Translations under genes and position numbers: made by a program
Notes under the pieces: generated by a model
The model's input: the letters and a program-made list of their open reading frames with translations, nothing else
Databases searched by the model: none
Told to the model about the DNA's origin: nothing
Assembly (NCBI RefSeq): GCF_901709675.1
Contig: NC_051101.1
Coordinates: 1,240,001-1,304,000, forward strand
From: Syngnathus acus
Taxonomy: Eukaryota > Chordata > Actinopteri > Syngnathiformes > Syngnathidae
DNA length: 64,000 nt
Direction of reading: 5' to 3'
Shown here: piece by piece, positions 1-13,281 of the stretch
Position numbering within the stretch: position 1 is the first letter of the stretch
Layout: every line of letters begins with the position of its first letter

Positions 1-434
1 GAAACCAACAATACTATTGATTTCTTTATTACTTTATTTAGATGTATTCTTTCACTGATTCTTCAAGATGATGTATTTGGTCAGAATGTTTGCCGTTGGA
101 TGTGATTTCGCCTCATTAGATAAACATATTTCATAAATCTGACCTGCAGGCGCTGAAGTGATGGAAAATGTTATTCATCATAACTGCCGTATTTAATAAG
201 AATCACTGATAGTAGTTTTTTGGTGAAATATTTTTTTAATGCTGTTAATAAATGCATTTGTTTTCAAAAAGCTTTTTTTTAATATCCATGCTTTAGTATC
301 TACTAAAAGTAAAAACCTTTTATGCAATTTATATTACTTCACACAAACACTACATCCATCTACTCCTGGTTCGGCCCCCGGTCAAAATTTAGAACCCAAT
401 TCGGCCCGCAAGTCAAAAAGTTTGCCCACCCCTG
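1..434 (+). mobile_element. hAT transposon 3' end (GTF2IRD2/Charlie-like family)
   Basis: This is the non-coding 3' tail of a hAT element running in from outside the window. It ends in the terminal inverted repeat TTTGCCCACCCCTG, followed by the possible 8-bp duplication GGCTAAAC. Almost the same sequence follows the hAT C-terminal coding block at 24.8-25.9 kb, which gives the family assignment. This copy lacks the 653-bp insertion found at 24923-25575 and so serves as the empty site. It has landed in the TA-flanked element that continues from 435. Confidence 0.7.
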
Positions 435-2050
435 GGCTAAACGATACGGTATGCTAACGTGACAAACACAAACGAGGAGCTGAGAACGGGCCTGACGTAA
501 CATTCAGTTATTTTAAAAAAATGATTACATAAATAACACGTTTATAAAACCATCTGTGTGACTCCAATTCATTAAATCCATCGATCGTCCTTTGTCAACA
601 ATGCCGTGTGCCGCGCCGCAGTTCAAATTATTCCACAGGCCCATACAACGATATATAAACTATATTTTAAATAACTATCACATAAACAACAATATTATCA
701 AACCATTTGTGTCACTCCAAATCATTAAATCCATCAATCAAATTTCTCGTCTTTTATCGATCGTCCTTTGTCAACAATGCCGTGTGCCGCGCCGCAGTTC
801 AAATTATTCCACAGGCCCATACAACCAGTGTTTCCCAACCTTTTTTCATTCACGGCACACCTTTTCATTGGAAAAAATCTCGAGGCACACCACCAACAAA
901 AATCTGTTAAGTGTTACACCAGCTTCTATAATAAAATCAGTTATATTACAACAAAAGACGTAAAGTTCTATTCCTATGTATGTATGGAGAGTCGACTAAT
1001 TGAATAAAAATAAATACTAAATATTCTTTAAATTGTATTTCTTTTGTAAATAAAAGTGACAGTTTTTGAAAAAAGGTTTTAGACAGCATAAGGAATAAAC
1101 TATTGAAAGTGATTGTGATCAAAATCCAAAAGAATCAATATGACTTTGTTTACTGTTTTTGACTAGCTCTATAAATATTGCGACATTAAGAACAAAGTCA
1201 CTTTTAAAGACGCTCTGCTGTTCTGACAGCGGCTGAGTGGCTATCACAGTCGAGGTGTCTCGACTTGACTGTGTATTTTATGTTGGTGAAAAATGAACAA
1301 TCCAGGTTCTCCCATTGAACTACCTGCTCTGATTTCCATCGGACCGAAAACGCACCACAGCCGTCATAGTGTCACTGTTAGTAAAAGCACACAGCAACAC
1401 ACACATAAACTGAGTATGTGCCGATGCCACAACATGAAATCTCAAGATTCTCCGATTTGCCCCGCATGCACAATTAGCAAGTGGCTGACCAGGCCTTGTG
1501 CTAACTGACCAGTGGTTTGGCGATACTGTTTACAATGCGCTCCGTAATTAATGTTGGACAATTTCCCATGGCACAGCTGAACATCTCTCACGGCACACCA
1601 GTGTGCCGCGGCACACTGGTTGGGAAACACTGCATACAACGATATATAAACTATATTTTAAATAACTATCACATAAACAACAATATTATCAAACCATTTG
1701 TGTCACTCCAAATCATTAAATCCATCGATCAAATTTCTCATCCTTTGTCATCCTGGTGACAGAGGACATGTCCAGAGGATATGGCGCTTTAAAGTGTTAA
1801 TTACTTTATTTGATTCTTTCTCTCTATTTTTCATGTTTTGAATATGTTCAAGATAAAGATATCAAAGCATGTGAAGTGATCAACTATACTAAAAATAACA
1901 TGTAAAGTGGTCAACTATACTTGTAAGTAAGTGATGTGTTAATGATCAAGTAAAAATTTGTGAAAAAAACATATAAGTCGCTCCTGAGTATAAGTCGCCC
2001 CCCCACCCAAACTATGAAAAAAAACGCGACTTATAGTCCGAAAATTACGG
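435..2050 (-). mobile_element. TA-flanked non-autonomous DNA transposon, 5'-truncated copy
   Basis: The right end is the terminal repeat TCCGAAAATTACGG followed by a TA dinucleotide at 2051-2052. Subterminal AAGTCGC motifs repeat just inside it (1976-2030). The same family with both ends is seen at 13082-15174 and 20458-21742. Here the left end is cut off by the hAT element ending at 434. An internal segment of roughly 175 bp (from about 583) is repeated from about 757, and the second copy is split by the hAT MITE at 826-1632. No transposase is encoded, so it would need one in trans. Confidence 0.75.
826..1632. mobile_element. 807-bp non-autonomous hAT element, copy 1
   Basis: The element begins CAGTGTTTCCCAACC and ends GGTTGGGAAACACTG. 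It is flanked by the perfect 8-bp duplication CATACAAC (818-825 and 1633-1640), the hallmark of hAT transposition. The uninterrupted target is present nearby at about 645-665. A second copy of exactly the same length lies at 14190-14996 and looks identical by eye. Short open frames inside show no known domain and are probably not genes. Confidence 0.92.
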
Positions 2051-2329
2051 TAATCAAAACGGCAACACGGTGAGGGGTATCTGAAAATCAGAGCAGAGTT
2101 TTAACTCACAAACACCTGGTAACAGAGGTGAGGAAACGGGAAACACTTCCTTAAAGTAAGTCTTAAGATTAGTCGCAAATAGGTGGTGCATCAATGTCCT
2201 TGAGCATCCTGCATTGTTTGAAAATGAGAATGGTCGCTAGTTTCAATCCCTGCTATTTGTACAAATCATATTCAAAATGCATTTTTTTACAACAAACTTG
2301 AGAGCCTCCCCTTCATTTTCAGTGGGAAC

Positions 2330-2803
2330 AGTGTTGTTGGTCTCACTTTTTTTTGCTAGTGCGTCATAGTCTGGAGTAAAATTTGTTGTGGCAATTCTTA
2401 GGAGAGATCCGAGGTGTTGGTCCGTTTACCTAGATCTGTGACGGGTTGATGTTCATGTGGCTGAACGTCACGTCGCGTACGTCGAGCCAAATTGGCCACT
2501 CTTTTTTAAACACTCGGCACTCAGTGTCCACCTTGCTTTTCCTTGGGCGACTCATTTTAATGGAAGGATTCCAGGGGAAGGTTTGTGGGTGGCTTTAGCG
2601 TAAAACTGTATCTGAAAGCTCAGCGCGCGAATTACAAGAATGCAGTCGTCGAGCGGTTCCCCATCTACTGGGGAAACGCAGTCATTCCAGGCAAAATGAC
2701 CAAATAAAATGTTTAATAATACAATTTATTCAGGGTTGGCGGGCCGGATTAAACGGTCCCGTGGGCCGGATGTGGCCCGCGGGCCGTAGTTTGCCCATAC
2801 CTG
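2330..2803 (-). mobile_element. Internally deleted hAT element, minus strand
   Basis: Read on the minus strand, the element starts with the hAT end CAGGTATGGGCAAAC at 2803. The block near 2340-2640 is a decayed version of the C-terminal coding region seen intact at 24.48-24.84 kb (the motif encoding EQTFSHMN lies there). Most of the transposase is missing. Its insertion interrupts the piggyBac remnant that begins at about 2812. Confidence 0.6.
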
Positions 2804-2811
2804 GCATAGAC

Positions 2812-3241
2812 CGTAGTTGTGACCTTCTGGCAGTGTTGAAGCTAGCACAACATCACCAGACAAGCCAAGTTCTGATTTGGCTCGCAGTCCATTGTTGCTT
2901 CCTTGGTAGACATCAAAGTCACACATCGCGCCAGAGACTCCAGTTCTCACCCATACTTTGAAGCCCCATGGGTGTGGCTTGCCTCGCATGTACTGTTTGC
3001 TGATGCTGAATCACCCCTTGAAAGGAATCATCATCTCATCCACAGAGTTGTGCTCTTCTGGTATCACCTGCAGGCAGTTCTCTCTGAATGAATCAAGCCA
3101 AGGTCTGATCTTCCAAAGTTTGTCCTTCTTTTCAGTCTCTGGTACTGTCAAGTTGTTGACGAAATGTAAGGCTGTCAACAAAGACTGGAATCTGGACAAA
3201 GAGGTTAATAAACTGAGTTTACTTGGATTTATCCTCTACAC
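2812..3241 (-). pseudogene. piggyBac transposase remnant (PGBD-like)
   Basis: On the minus strand, 3199-2812 reads as part of a piggyBac DDE transposase: KIRPWLDSFRENCLQV, then EEHNSVDEMMIPFKG, then YMRGKPHPWGFKVWVRTGVS and LPEGHNY. The Asp in SVDE corresponds to the first catalytic Asp of the family. The frame is broken by TGA right after FKG, where the family normally has Arg, so this is probably a CGA-to-TGA change. The rest of the catalytic core is cut away by the hAT element at 2803, and a MITE follows at 3242. It is a dead fragment. Confidence 0.8.
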
Positions 3242-3433
3242 CAGGGGTCTCAAACTCCAGTCCTCGGGGGCCGCATTCCTACATGTTTTCCAAGTTTCCC
3301 TCGTTAAACACACCTGATTCAAATGATCAGTTCATCCTTACGTTCTGCAGGAGCCTGATAATTGAATCAGGTGCGTTTAACTTGGAAAACATGTAGGAAT
3401 GCGGCCCCCGAGGACTGGAGTTTGAGACCCCTG
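3242..3433. mobile_element. Foldback hAT-type MITE, copy 1
   Basis: A 192-bp nearly palindromic element beginning CAGGGGTCTCAAACTCCAG and ending in its complement. It is flanked by the perfect 8-bp duplication CTCTACAC (3234-3241 and 3434-3441). The arms are long enough to fold the whole element into a hairpin. A second copy is at 36092-36292. Confidence 0.9.
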
Positions 3434-3672
3434 CTCTACACCCTTGTTTACAAATGTTACAAATACACACAATGTGTAAATATATTAGAAGATAGTATAA
3501 ACTAGAAGATCCATGCTGATTTACACTATACTTAGGCAGGTCACAATTAGGGCCTTTTATGCTACCACGCTCTCCCAGTGTTGCATATCTGCAACACATA
3601 TACTACATGCAATAATTTACATTTGGGGTATACGTATATTTAACAAAATAAGCATATGCACATGTTCTAGAC

Positions 3673-3762
3673 CAGGGGTACGCAAACTTTTTGAGCTCGC
3701 GAGCTACTTTTGAAATGACCAAGTCACAAAGATCTACCCACTAAAAAAAAAAAAAAAAAATT

Positions 3763-3794
<32 letters not shown>

Positions 3795-4084
3795 TGTCAT
3801 CGTGAAAAAAAAGTCCTACTCCCATTCCCTATGAAAGTGATACTTCATACTATGGCCAGCTGCCCCACTCATTTTTATACCCTTTCTTAAGTTTAAGAGA
3901 AAAAACAGGGTTCTGACAATTGGAGGGAATTCGTGAGCTAGCGTGTTTGTGTTGTGTTGTTAGCGCCGTTGTTTGTACACGCGTCAAGTGCGGAAAAAAA
4001 TAAATAATAATTATATCACGCGATCGACCAATAGTGGCTTGGCAATCGACCGGTCGATCGCGATCGACGTATTGAGCACCCCTG
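3673..4084. mobile_element. 412-bp hAT-type MITE
   Basis: The element begins CAGGGGTACGCAAACTTTTT and ends GAGCACCCCTG. Both sides carry the 8-bp duplication TTCTAGAC (3665-3672 and 4085-4092). The interior contains an A/T microsatellite near 3740-3800. There is no coding capacity. Confidence 0.88.
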
Positions 4085-4407
4085 TTCTAGACATTCTAAT
4101 GATCACCAAAAAATATACAAAAGCAGTTTACTTACTTTTGTTTGATTTTATCCAGTCTAGTGTAACAAAGAGATGTGTTCCTCACGCTGTCCGGCGAGGT
4201 GTGAGCTGAACAGCTTGTGGCTGGGGCTTAACTAACAATGTTCTAGCCAATAGCAGAGATGGATAATGAACAATAGGACTACCTGACTCATGTTTATGTT
4301 TATTAGGATTTTTAGTCATGCTGGTCTACAAATGTTCCATTTGAGGCAACTGGACTTCTTTGGACACAGTCTTTTTTTTTTAGTCATTTGTTGGTCGGTT
4401 GGTCACT

Positions 4408-4512
4408 CGGTTGGTTGGTTGGTTGGTTGGTTGGTTGGTTGGTTGGTTGGTTGGTTGGTTGGTTGGTTGGTTGGTTGGTTGGTTGGTTGGTTGGTTGGTT
4501 GGTTGGTTGGTT
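4408..4512. repeat. (GGTT)n microsatellite
   Basis: About 26 tandem copies of the tetranucleotide GGTT. It produces misleading Trp/Leu/Val/Gly repeat frames but no gene. Confidence 0.97.
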
Positions 4513-6188
4513 ATCAGGGAGGGGATTCAGAACTTCTATGCGACCAGTTATCGAATCGAGGAATTCTAAGAGAGAAAAAAAACTGACCGTGGCTTCCTGT
4601 GATGCTGGAGGTCATCAAAGTTAAAGTCTTCCTTGACAATCCGCTATCATTTCTGATGTCCAGCCTCATCTCCACTTCCTATACCACAGCCACCTCCTCC
4701 TCTCCCCCTCTGGGCCTCATGAGAGCACGCAAGTGTATGGTTGAGTGACGGGTCAGAGCGTGGAGGACGGATAGGAAGGTATACATGTGTTGCTCCTTAC
4801 ATTGATCTGCCCAAAGGAGCGCCGCTGACCTTTTCACTCGTTCGTTTGGAATGTGAACTTGGTCCACAAACAACACGACTTGATTCGGTCCGAGTGCCGC
4901 GACGTTCTCCCCTTTTGTCGAGATGCACACGCACGCGCACACACGCACGCACGCACACACACAAGCCAATGGTGATTCCATTACGGGAGGGAGTGGAGGG
5001 TGCGCCGGCCGGCATCACATCGACATGCAGTAAAGTGGCCTTGCCCTACTTGGTCTTGCCCCCTTTGTTTCCAGGATTCCCTGGCAGAGGTCATCAAAGA
5101 GGCGGGAGCGCCTGCCAGGCTTCTTCCCGCCATCGAATGATACCTGGCGAGATAAAGGGGCGGGTGAAAAGGCATCCCGGCAGCCAAAATGGAGGCTGGT
5201 GGTTTGCTGATGGGAAGGGGGAGGGGGTAAATTGTTGCAATGAGGAGCAATCACACTGACGTCCCCAAAACAAATCCTCCACAGGGAGCATTTGGGCTCG
5301 ATTTGAGGAAACACAGCACCGCCATGTGGATGGTGGCTGACACTACGTGTAATGAATAGACGTGAATGCGCTCGTATGCAAACTGCTTCAATGATCGTCT
5401 TCCAACAGAACGTTTGCTTTTACATTGCTAAAGAGCGTGACAGACACATAATAATGACATGTTGTGATTTTAAAATTTACATTTCATTTTTTGTATTTGC
5501 ATAATATATTCTGTATTTGAAAATTCCAGCGTTAAAAGAAAATAATTGCATACATGTAAATTGCCGTTTTCATTCTACTTTTTTGTTGTTTTTTGTTTTG
5601 TTGTTATACTATATTGTTGTTATATTTACATATCTCGCCAAGATATGTAAATGGTTTTGCATAAACGTCAATGAAACCGTGCAAAATGTTTTGTGCTCAT
5701 ACAATCATCGAGGTCCACAAATAGCGTGTCTTAGGAACAAAGCACCTGAAACCACTTCACGCTTTTCAACCTGCATTATTAGAACAGAAATCTAATCAGA
5801 CAAGCATGAAAACAGCAAATCATCTCCTGCCAGTTTGCACTCACCCAGTCATCTTCATCAGGTCTTGTCTGCTCTTTAGTCAGAACCCCCTGGGAAGAAG
5901 GCTGCATCATGACTTCATGTCTTTGCACTTGTATGCGCGTGCATGGTCGTCTTAATGGAACCTAATGCATGCCGAAATCCATCAACTTTTCAATAAGAGT
6001 GCCCTAATGAAGCACATTTTTATAGCTAGTCTACAAATGACATTTGATGTGTAACAAACGTGGAGATGACTTTTAATCATAACCACAATAAGCAGAGGGA
6101 CAATTAAACACAGTGCCATATGAGCTACCCGGTTTAGGATACCGGCGCATAAACCCGATTCAACTTTGGCAGTCAGCGAACACTTGAT

Positions 6189-6222
<34 letters not shown>

Positions 6223-6295
6223 TTTAGAGATTCATGAATAAGATCCCTCTGCATCCAAAATTAATCTCAATGAGCATTTTTCCACCCTTACTCAG
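4513..6295. other. Non-coding region upstream of the nectin exons
   Basis: No exon of the nectin ectodomain could be recognised here. The stretch holds a short (CA)n tract near 4925-4965 and a poly(A) tract at about 6190-6219. The rest looks unique and is probably intron of the nectin gene. Confidence 0.45.
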
Positions 6296-7510
<1,215 letters not shown>

Positions 7511-8000
7511 ACCTATGCGCCGCTGTATGGGAATGCGCGTGCCTTTGTGGGAGTTGAGAATGTGAACTTTGGGACCTTTTTTTTTGCCAATTTCACCACT
7601 TTGAGTAGGCAAAAGTACAAAATCTCATTTAGAAGTTTTTTTACCGTAGATGTCATAATTTATTCACGTTCCATCAGAGTGAACGAAACCACTGAAGATG
7701 ATTGTTTTGTTTCTGTATGGTGTCTGTTACGTCTGCTTTATTTTTTTGGAAGAACACAACTCTTAGTTTAACTAGCATCATGACCACACGGACTACAGGG
7801 TCCATCTGAATTGCGGCGTTGAAATCTGATACAATCTCTTCCATTGTAGTGAAGGGTTAGATGTCTTTCTAAAGTCAATTGAGCTTGCTGAAGTACTGTT
7901 TAAATAGGTCAATCATTTTAAATTTTTGAAGGAAAATCTCTTATTAGTTGGTCTCTGTGATTCAGAGGATTTGTTGATTCAATAAATGATAAAACCAAAC
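7511..8000 (+). other. 3' untranslated region of the nectin-family gene
   Basis: The sequence after the stop codon is A/T-rich and non-coding. A canonical poly(A) signal AATAAA is at 7981-7986, which sets the probable end near 8000. A second A-rich signal (AAAATAAAACC) near 8066 could be an alternative. Confidence 0.6.
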
Positions 8001-9659
8001 AAATAACAAAACACTGACACTGTGACATAAATATTTTTCTTTGTTTCACCACCCTGGCGGATTAAAATAAAACCAAAACCTTTGTTGGGCAAGAGATGCC
8101 CCACTCACAGCACGAAACGAAATGCATGGATTTGTAGGCTGTTTTGGTTTTGCCGTTAATCAACAACTTTGGGTTACAGTTGCGCTACACAACCACTGTT
8201 GGGTTGAAAAAGACCTGTCTTCTGGAATCTGCAGAATTTAATTTGTGATTCCTGCTTTTTCATTCACTTGCTTTGGACTGTCTGTTTTTTGTGAAGTTGA
8301 ACCGTAAGTAAAGTCTGTTTACATACTAAGATCGTGTATTTTCAGTGTTGTGGTCTTAGTGTTGTTCATGTTAAACAACCACACTTGGAAGTAATAATTG
8401 TAATAGAAGTAGACGCATGCTATGCTAGCTGTAATGCTAACTTGATTACCAGGTTGTCATTATAAAAGTTAAAGTTCTAGCATTAATTTGAGGCTAGCTG
8501 GATTTAGAGGAAGAGAATATTAAACACCACATTTTTGCATAATATCTTTTTTAATAGCAGTAAATCTTCCAAACATGTTCATAGTTTTATTAGAAATCAT
8601 AAAGATGCTTGACTAGGCCAAATTATTTTGGACCTACTTGTAATTCTACCTTTTTTCCAGCCGGTGGCAGTGTATATCTAAAACATGAAGCTTTGTCTCC
8701 CACGAAGAATACCAAACGAGAAATATTAAAAATGATCGATTGGTGTGTTTTGTTTAAAATTTCTCAACGTCAACATACAAACGGACAGCAGATGTCTCTG
8801 TAAAAGGGCTTTACGCATAAGCTGAACATGGTTGCTCTTGTCTCGTCTGACTCATCCAGTTCTATCTTAAGATGCGCATCCTAAAGCGACATGAAAAAGT
8901 GCCATTTTTAAACCAGTGTGATTCACTTCCTGCACGGAGACCAAAAAGGAGGCTTGAATAAATTCCACATGTTCTCGGTCATATGTCTACCTGCAAACTA
9001 GGTATGGTCCCCCAAAACACACCATTCTTTTAGGAGAGAAATAGCACTTTAGTCAATGAATAAAACCACAAATTAAGAGTGATAAAATAACACTTTCTGA
9101 AGTATCCAAGCCCAAACTTGAACAAAAGTTGGCCAGTGTGGTTTGGAGCAGCCGTTTTGCGCAAAATTCAAGGCTCGTCCATTGAGTAACTTCATGCGTT
9201 TGAGCAAACGAGCTCTGATTGGAAGCGGTTTTCCTACACAGATGGGCACTAAATTGCTCACCTTATTGTGGGCCAAGCATGGCGCTAAAATTTGATAATT
9301 TGCTAGGTTCGCCTCGGAAAAAGGTCCCAGCGGGGCTATTCAACTTAACTTGAAGCTTTAATTTCTTTTACATCTCTCAAGAAAATTCCAGGCAATGACA
9401 TTCTGCCTCATGTGATTAACTGACTGATTTGCGAGGCAGGTAACCGCCGAAGGCCGAGAATAAACATCGGCTCTCTTCTACGCCTCTAAGCCAGTTAAAA
9501 ATAGTGGCATAAGAGAAGAAGGATGGAAAGAACTGCGCTGGACACAAGGGAGGAAGGAAAGACATCCAGGAAAGGAGGCGCTTGGAGAACTGCTGGCTCA
9601 CCTCCACCGGACAAACAAACAATCAACCATGTGGAAGCATACATGATGGAGCCATCATC
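8001..9659. other. Intergenic sequence without recognised features
   Basis: A/T-rich unique-looking sequence. No coding exon, RNA gene or transposon end was recognised. Confidence 0.4.
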
Positions 9660-9710
9660 ATGTGTATGACCGTGATGAGCATGTTTGGATGTCTGCTGCT
9701 TGCTTGGTTG
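9660..9710 (+). CDS. Possible signal-peptide exon of an unidentified secreted or membrane protein
   Basis: An ATG at 9660 opens 17 codons reading MCMTVMSMFGCLLLAWL, which looks like the start of a signal peptide. It is followed directly by a consensus donor (gtgagt at 9711) in phase 0. The only nearby exon with a matching phase is the candidate at 11356-11421. No family is recognised, and this could be chance. Confidence 0.25.
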
Positions 9711-11355
9711 GTGAGTACACACACACACACATATTCCTAAATATAGGCCTGCTTGAGCACGATAAGGCCCAGGACCCCACCAATGACCTTGGACAACTAT
9801 TTTAAGAGCTACAAAGTTGCGATTGGTTAAGTAGCGGTTTTATCATAACCAAGCGGAATGTTTGAGGGCAGCTACTCAATATGGCCTTGCTATGTCAAAT
9901 ACTTCCCTTTGATGTAGGGCTTCCGTTGCAGACCACTCCGACAGACAAAACCTTAAAGCCCAAGTATCACAGTCGTAAATTCTACTGTTTTATGTTTCAC
10001 TCATTTAGTTGTGGTCTATATAAAGTGGAACAGCGATGCTTTTGTCTGAATTCCTCGTTTTGATACCATCACAGGTCCCTCTTTTCTACTTGTTCTTAGC
10101 AAGCCGTATTGGTGTGGTCTCTTTAAATGCAAATGAGATACTTCACACCCCTCAGGCCGCAAGATGTGTGCCTCCCTTTCCGGTCAACATTTGTAGTTTT
10201 TTAGCCAAGGTAGCGTTTACTTTTTTTTTGCTCTATTTAAACAAGGTAGCGTTTATTTGCCGCACAAAATTTTTGATTGATTAATAGATATCAACGGCAA
10301 AAGACTTGTCCATATAACCATACATGACACGTAATAAAATAAATCCCCTCACAATATTTATGAACGTCTTGTAAACTAGGGTGACCAGATTTGGGTTTCT
10401 GAAAAGAGGACACCTTTTATTGGAGGGGGGTGTGGTCATTTTTTGGGAGGGGGTGGGGTCTTTTTTTTGGGGGGGGGCGGGGCGGTCATTTGTGTCATGT
10501 TATGACAAAGTGGATTCGTCTTAAACATGGCGGCTTTGCGAATCCGCCATGTTTATTACTCGGATTTCCATTTGGCAACACCCATTACCTTGTTTGGTTT
10601 GTCCCGTCCCAACGAATGTGATGTAATAGATAGAAAAACGTCATAGGAAACGGAGAAATCTGAACAGTGTAAAAAAAACGGTCATAACAGTATCTCTGCA
10701 GCACCTGGAGGGATATATTACACTTTTCTACACTCCTGAATACTCCAGATAGACAAGAAAATGATTTTAAAAGCAAAAAAGGTAGATTTTCCATATATAT
10801 TCTTTAAAGTATTTTTAAAATCATAAAAGTTATCAAATGATTGAACTCATTTCTGCTAACGTTCAGAAGCCAATTCACGTTGATTCTCTCGACGCTGATG
10901 GTTATAGCTATTCATTAGCTTATGATTTGCAAAGTGAGTGAGCAAGTGCAACAATGTCAATGCACACCATAGTTTAACGATAGGATGGAAATGAAGATAG
11001 TTGGAAAAAGCCATACATCCCGCCTCACATTTTATGAAAATTTTGAAAGGTTAAAGTGCTCCAGGATCATAATTTGGAGTATATTTGGACTTGAAGCTAT
11101 TACAGGCAAATGGTATTGTAAATGTTTTTAGGGGATGCCCATCATGAACAACCTGCGGCTATTAGCATCAAGTATTTCAATGACCTCCTATTAGCATGTT
11201 CTGTGTTTTTTGTTTGGCATTAGCTAACGGCCGCTAACAGTGGCGTGTGACAAAACATTGCGACTTGGCCATAAAATTGATAGCCTCAAACAACCTAACC
11301 TCTTTGTATTTCTTTTTGTTTCCCTACTCCCTGCTTCTATTTGTGCCAACACCAG
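9711..11355. other. Intergenic or intronic sequence
   Basis: Mostly unique sequence. It contains a short (CA)n at 9717-9731, a G-rich low-complexity block at 10425-10485, and a small perfect hairpin at about 10527-10556 (AACATGGCGG with its complement). No gene is recognised. Confidence 0.35.
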
Positions 11356-11421
11356 GCCAGAAGGACGCGGTGTACGAGAGGAGAGGGAGAGGACGGCAGA
11401 GGGATGAGCGCTGGCGCTGTG
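11356..11421 (+). CDS. Possible internal exon, unidentified
   Basis: A strong pyrimidine-rich acceptor (TTTCCCTACTCCCTGC... then CACCAG at 11350-11355) precedes 66 open bases that end in a consensus donor (gtaagt at 11422). In phase 0 the exon reads ARRTRCTRGEGEDGRGMSAG and onward, and would join in frame to the signal-peptide-like exon at 9660-9710. No further exon was found before the transposon island. No known domain is visible, so this is a structural prediction only. Confidence 0.25.
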
Positions 11422-11749
11422 GTAAGTGATTCTGTTGAGAAAACGCCCTCGCGCTGGGGGAAGGAGGGAGTCAGGAGAGGTGTGAAAAGACGGATCAGAT
11501 GATCAAATCAACTCTAGCCCCTGATAATGATCATATGGTACCTGGGCTAACAGTGTTAAACGTGAGTGTGGTTATCATGAAGCAACATAACATAGAGCGC
11601 AAGCACGGTGTGCCGGGATCACATTACTACCTTGTTATTCAATATTCCTCAGCATTACTTGGCCCCAGGCAGTTCAAACCGCTTTTCGTCCCAAAGAACA
11701 TAACATATCCAGTACAGGGTCTGAAACAGGACCTCCATCCATCTTTAAA

Positions 11750-12213
11750 TTTTCCATCCATCCATCTTCTACCGCTTATCTGGGGTTGGGTCACAGGGGC
11801 AGCAGCCTTAGGGGGGACGCCCAGACTTCCCTCTCCCCAGCCACTTCGTGCAGCTCATCCCGGGGGATCCCAAGGCGTTCCCAGGCCAGCCAAGATACAT
11901 AGTCCTGGGTCGTCCCCGGGCTCTCCTACTGGTGGGACATGCTCGGGGAGGCGTCCAGGAGATGCCTGAGCCACCTCATCTGGCTCCTCTCAACATGGAG
12001 GAGCAGCAGCTCGACTCAGAGTCCCTCACGGATGACTGAACTTCTCACTCTCATCTCTATGGGAAACACTGCGGAGGAAACTCATTTCGACCGCTTTCAT
12101 CCGGGATCTTGTTCTTTCGGTCACGAGCTATGGGTCATGACCGAAAGAACAAGATCCCGGTGAGGTGAGGGTAGGAGCGTCGATCGACCAGTAAATTGAG
12201 AGCTTCGCTATGC
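11750..12213 (-). mobile_element. Rex3-like LINE 3' fragment with an internal inverted duplication
   Basis: The minus strand matches the 3' end of the Rex3-like element at 15806-19152, including its (GATG)n-type tail (here CCATCCATCC at the plus-strand left edge). The coding remnants cover the C-terminal region after the reverse transcriptase. At 12101-12160 the order flips: perfect 23-bp arms 12101-12123 and 12138-12160 flank a 14-nt loop, after which the minus-strand Rex3 order resumes at about 12161. It is non-functional. Confidence 0.8.
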
Positions 12214-12420
12214 CAACTTGTTCACAAAGGAGACAGAGTTCTTTAGTACTGATGTTTACTGTGGGCTTAGCTTTCTTTTACACCACAGCCACACCGTAGA
12301 ACTGGTGAGACAAACGAAATGGTGTACAATAACATAAACTTAGGTTTACAAAACATACATACAAAAATACAAAAGTAAAACATACATACCACTTTGGACT
12401 GCAAGTGAACAAACGGGGTA

Positions 12421-13065
12421 CCGTATTTTCCAGGCGAGAAGTCGCTCCGGAGTACAAGTCGCACCAGTCATAAAATGCATAACAAAGAAGAAAAAGAAAT
12501 ATATGTCGCCCTGGAGTATAAGTCGCATTTTTTGGGGGAAATGTATTTGATAAAATCCAACACCAAGAACAGACATGTCATCTTGAAAGGCTATTTAAAA
12601 TAAAAATAGAATAAAGGCAACAACATGCTGAATAATTGTACGGTATGGCAACGTTACATGACACATAACAAACTGAGAATGTGCCTGATGTAACATATTA
12701 AGAGTTATTCAGATAACTATAGCATAAATGTCATGCTAACAAGTTTACCAAACCATCCATCTCATTCCAAATCACCGAATCCAATGAAATCTTCATCCTC
12801 TGTGTCACTTTTAAACAACTCCGCTAATTTCGGAGGTAGACAATGCAGTGCTTCCTCTTCTACGTGGCTTATGTCAGTCTCATTGTCAGTTGCAGTTCCA
12901 ATTATTCAACAGGCCTAGAGTGCCCTCTTGCGGTTTAGTGTGAAAATAACGTGAAATTATATGATATTGTGTTAATAGTTTCACACGTAAGTCGCTCCTG
13001 AGTATAAGTCGCACCCCCGGCCAAACGATGAAAAAAAACTGCTATTTATAGTCCGGAGGATACGG
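12421..13065. mobile_element. TA-flanked non-autonomous DNA transposon (CCGTATTTTCC end type)
   Basis: A 645-bp element that begins CCGTATTTTCCAGGCG and ends GTCCGGAGGATACGG. TA dinucleotides flank it at 12419-12420 and 13066-13067. AAGTCGC/GCGACTT motifs repeat just inside both ends. It is an ITm-like (TA target) MITE related to the larger copies at 13082-15174 and 20458-21742. No transposase is present. Confidence 0.8.
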
Positions 13066-13281
13066 TACTTGACTTGAACTACCGTAATTTTCGGACTATA
13101 AGTCGCGTTTTTTTTCATAGTTTGGGTGGGGGGGCGACTTATAATAAGGAGCGACTTATGTGTTTTTTTTCAAAAAAAAAAAAAATAAAGTGAAACCGCG
13201 ATAAACGAACCGCAATGTAGCAAGGGATTACTGTAATTTGAATTTCAAGTGACGTCAGCAGCGCGACGTCGCGTCAGCAGC

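Noticed and set aside
4290-4624. Open frames rich in Leu-Val-Gly-Trp
   Set aside because: They are translations of the (GGTT)n microsatellite.
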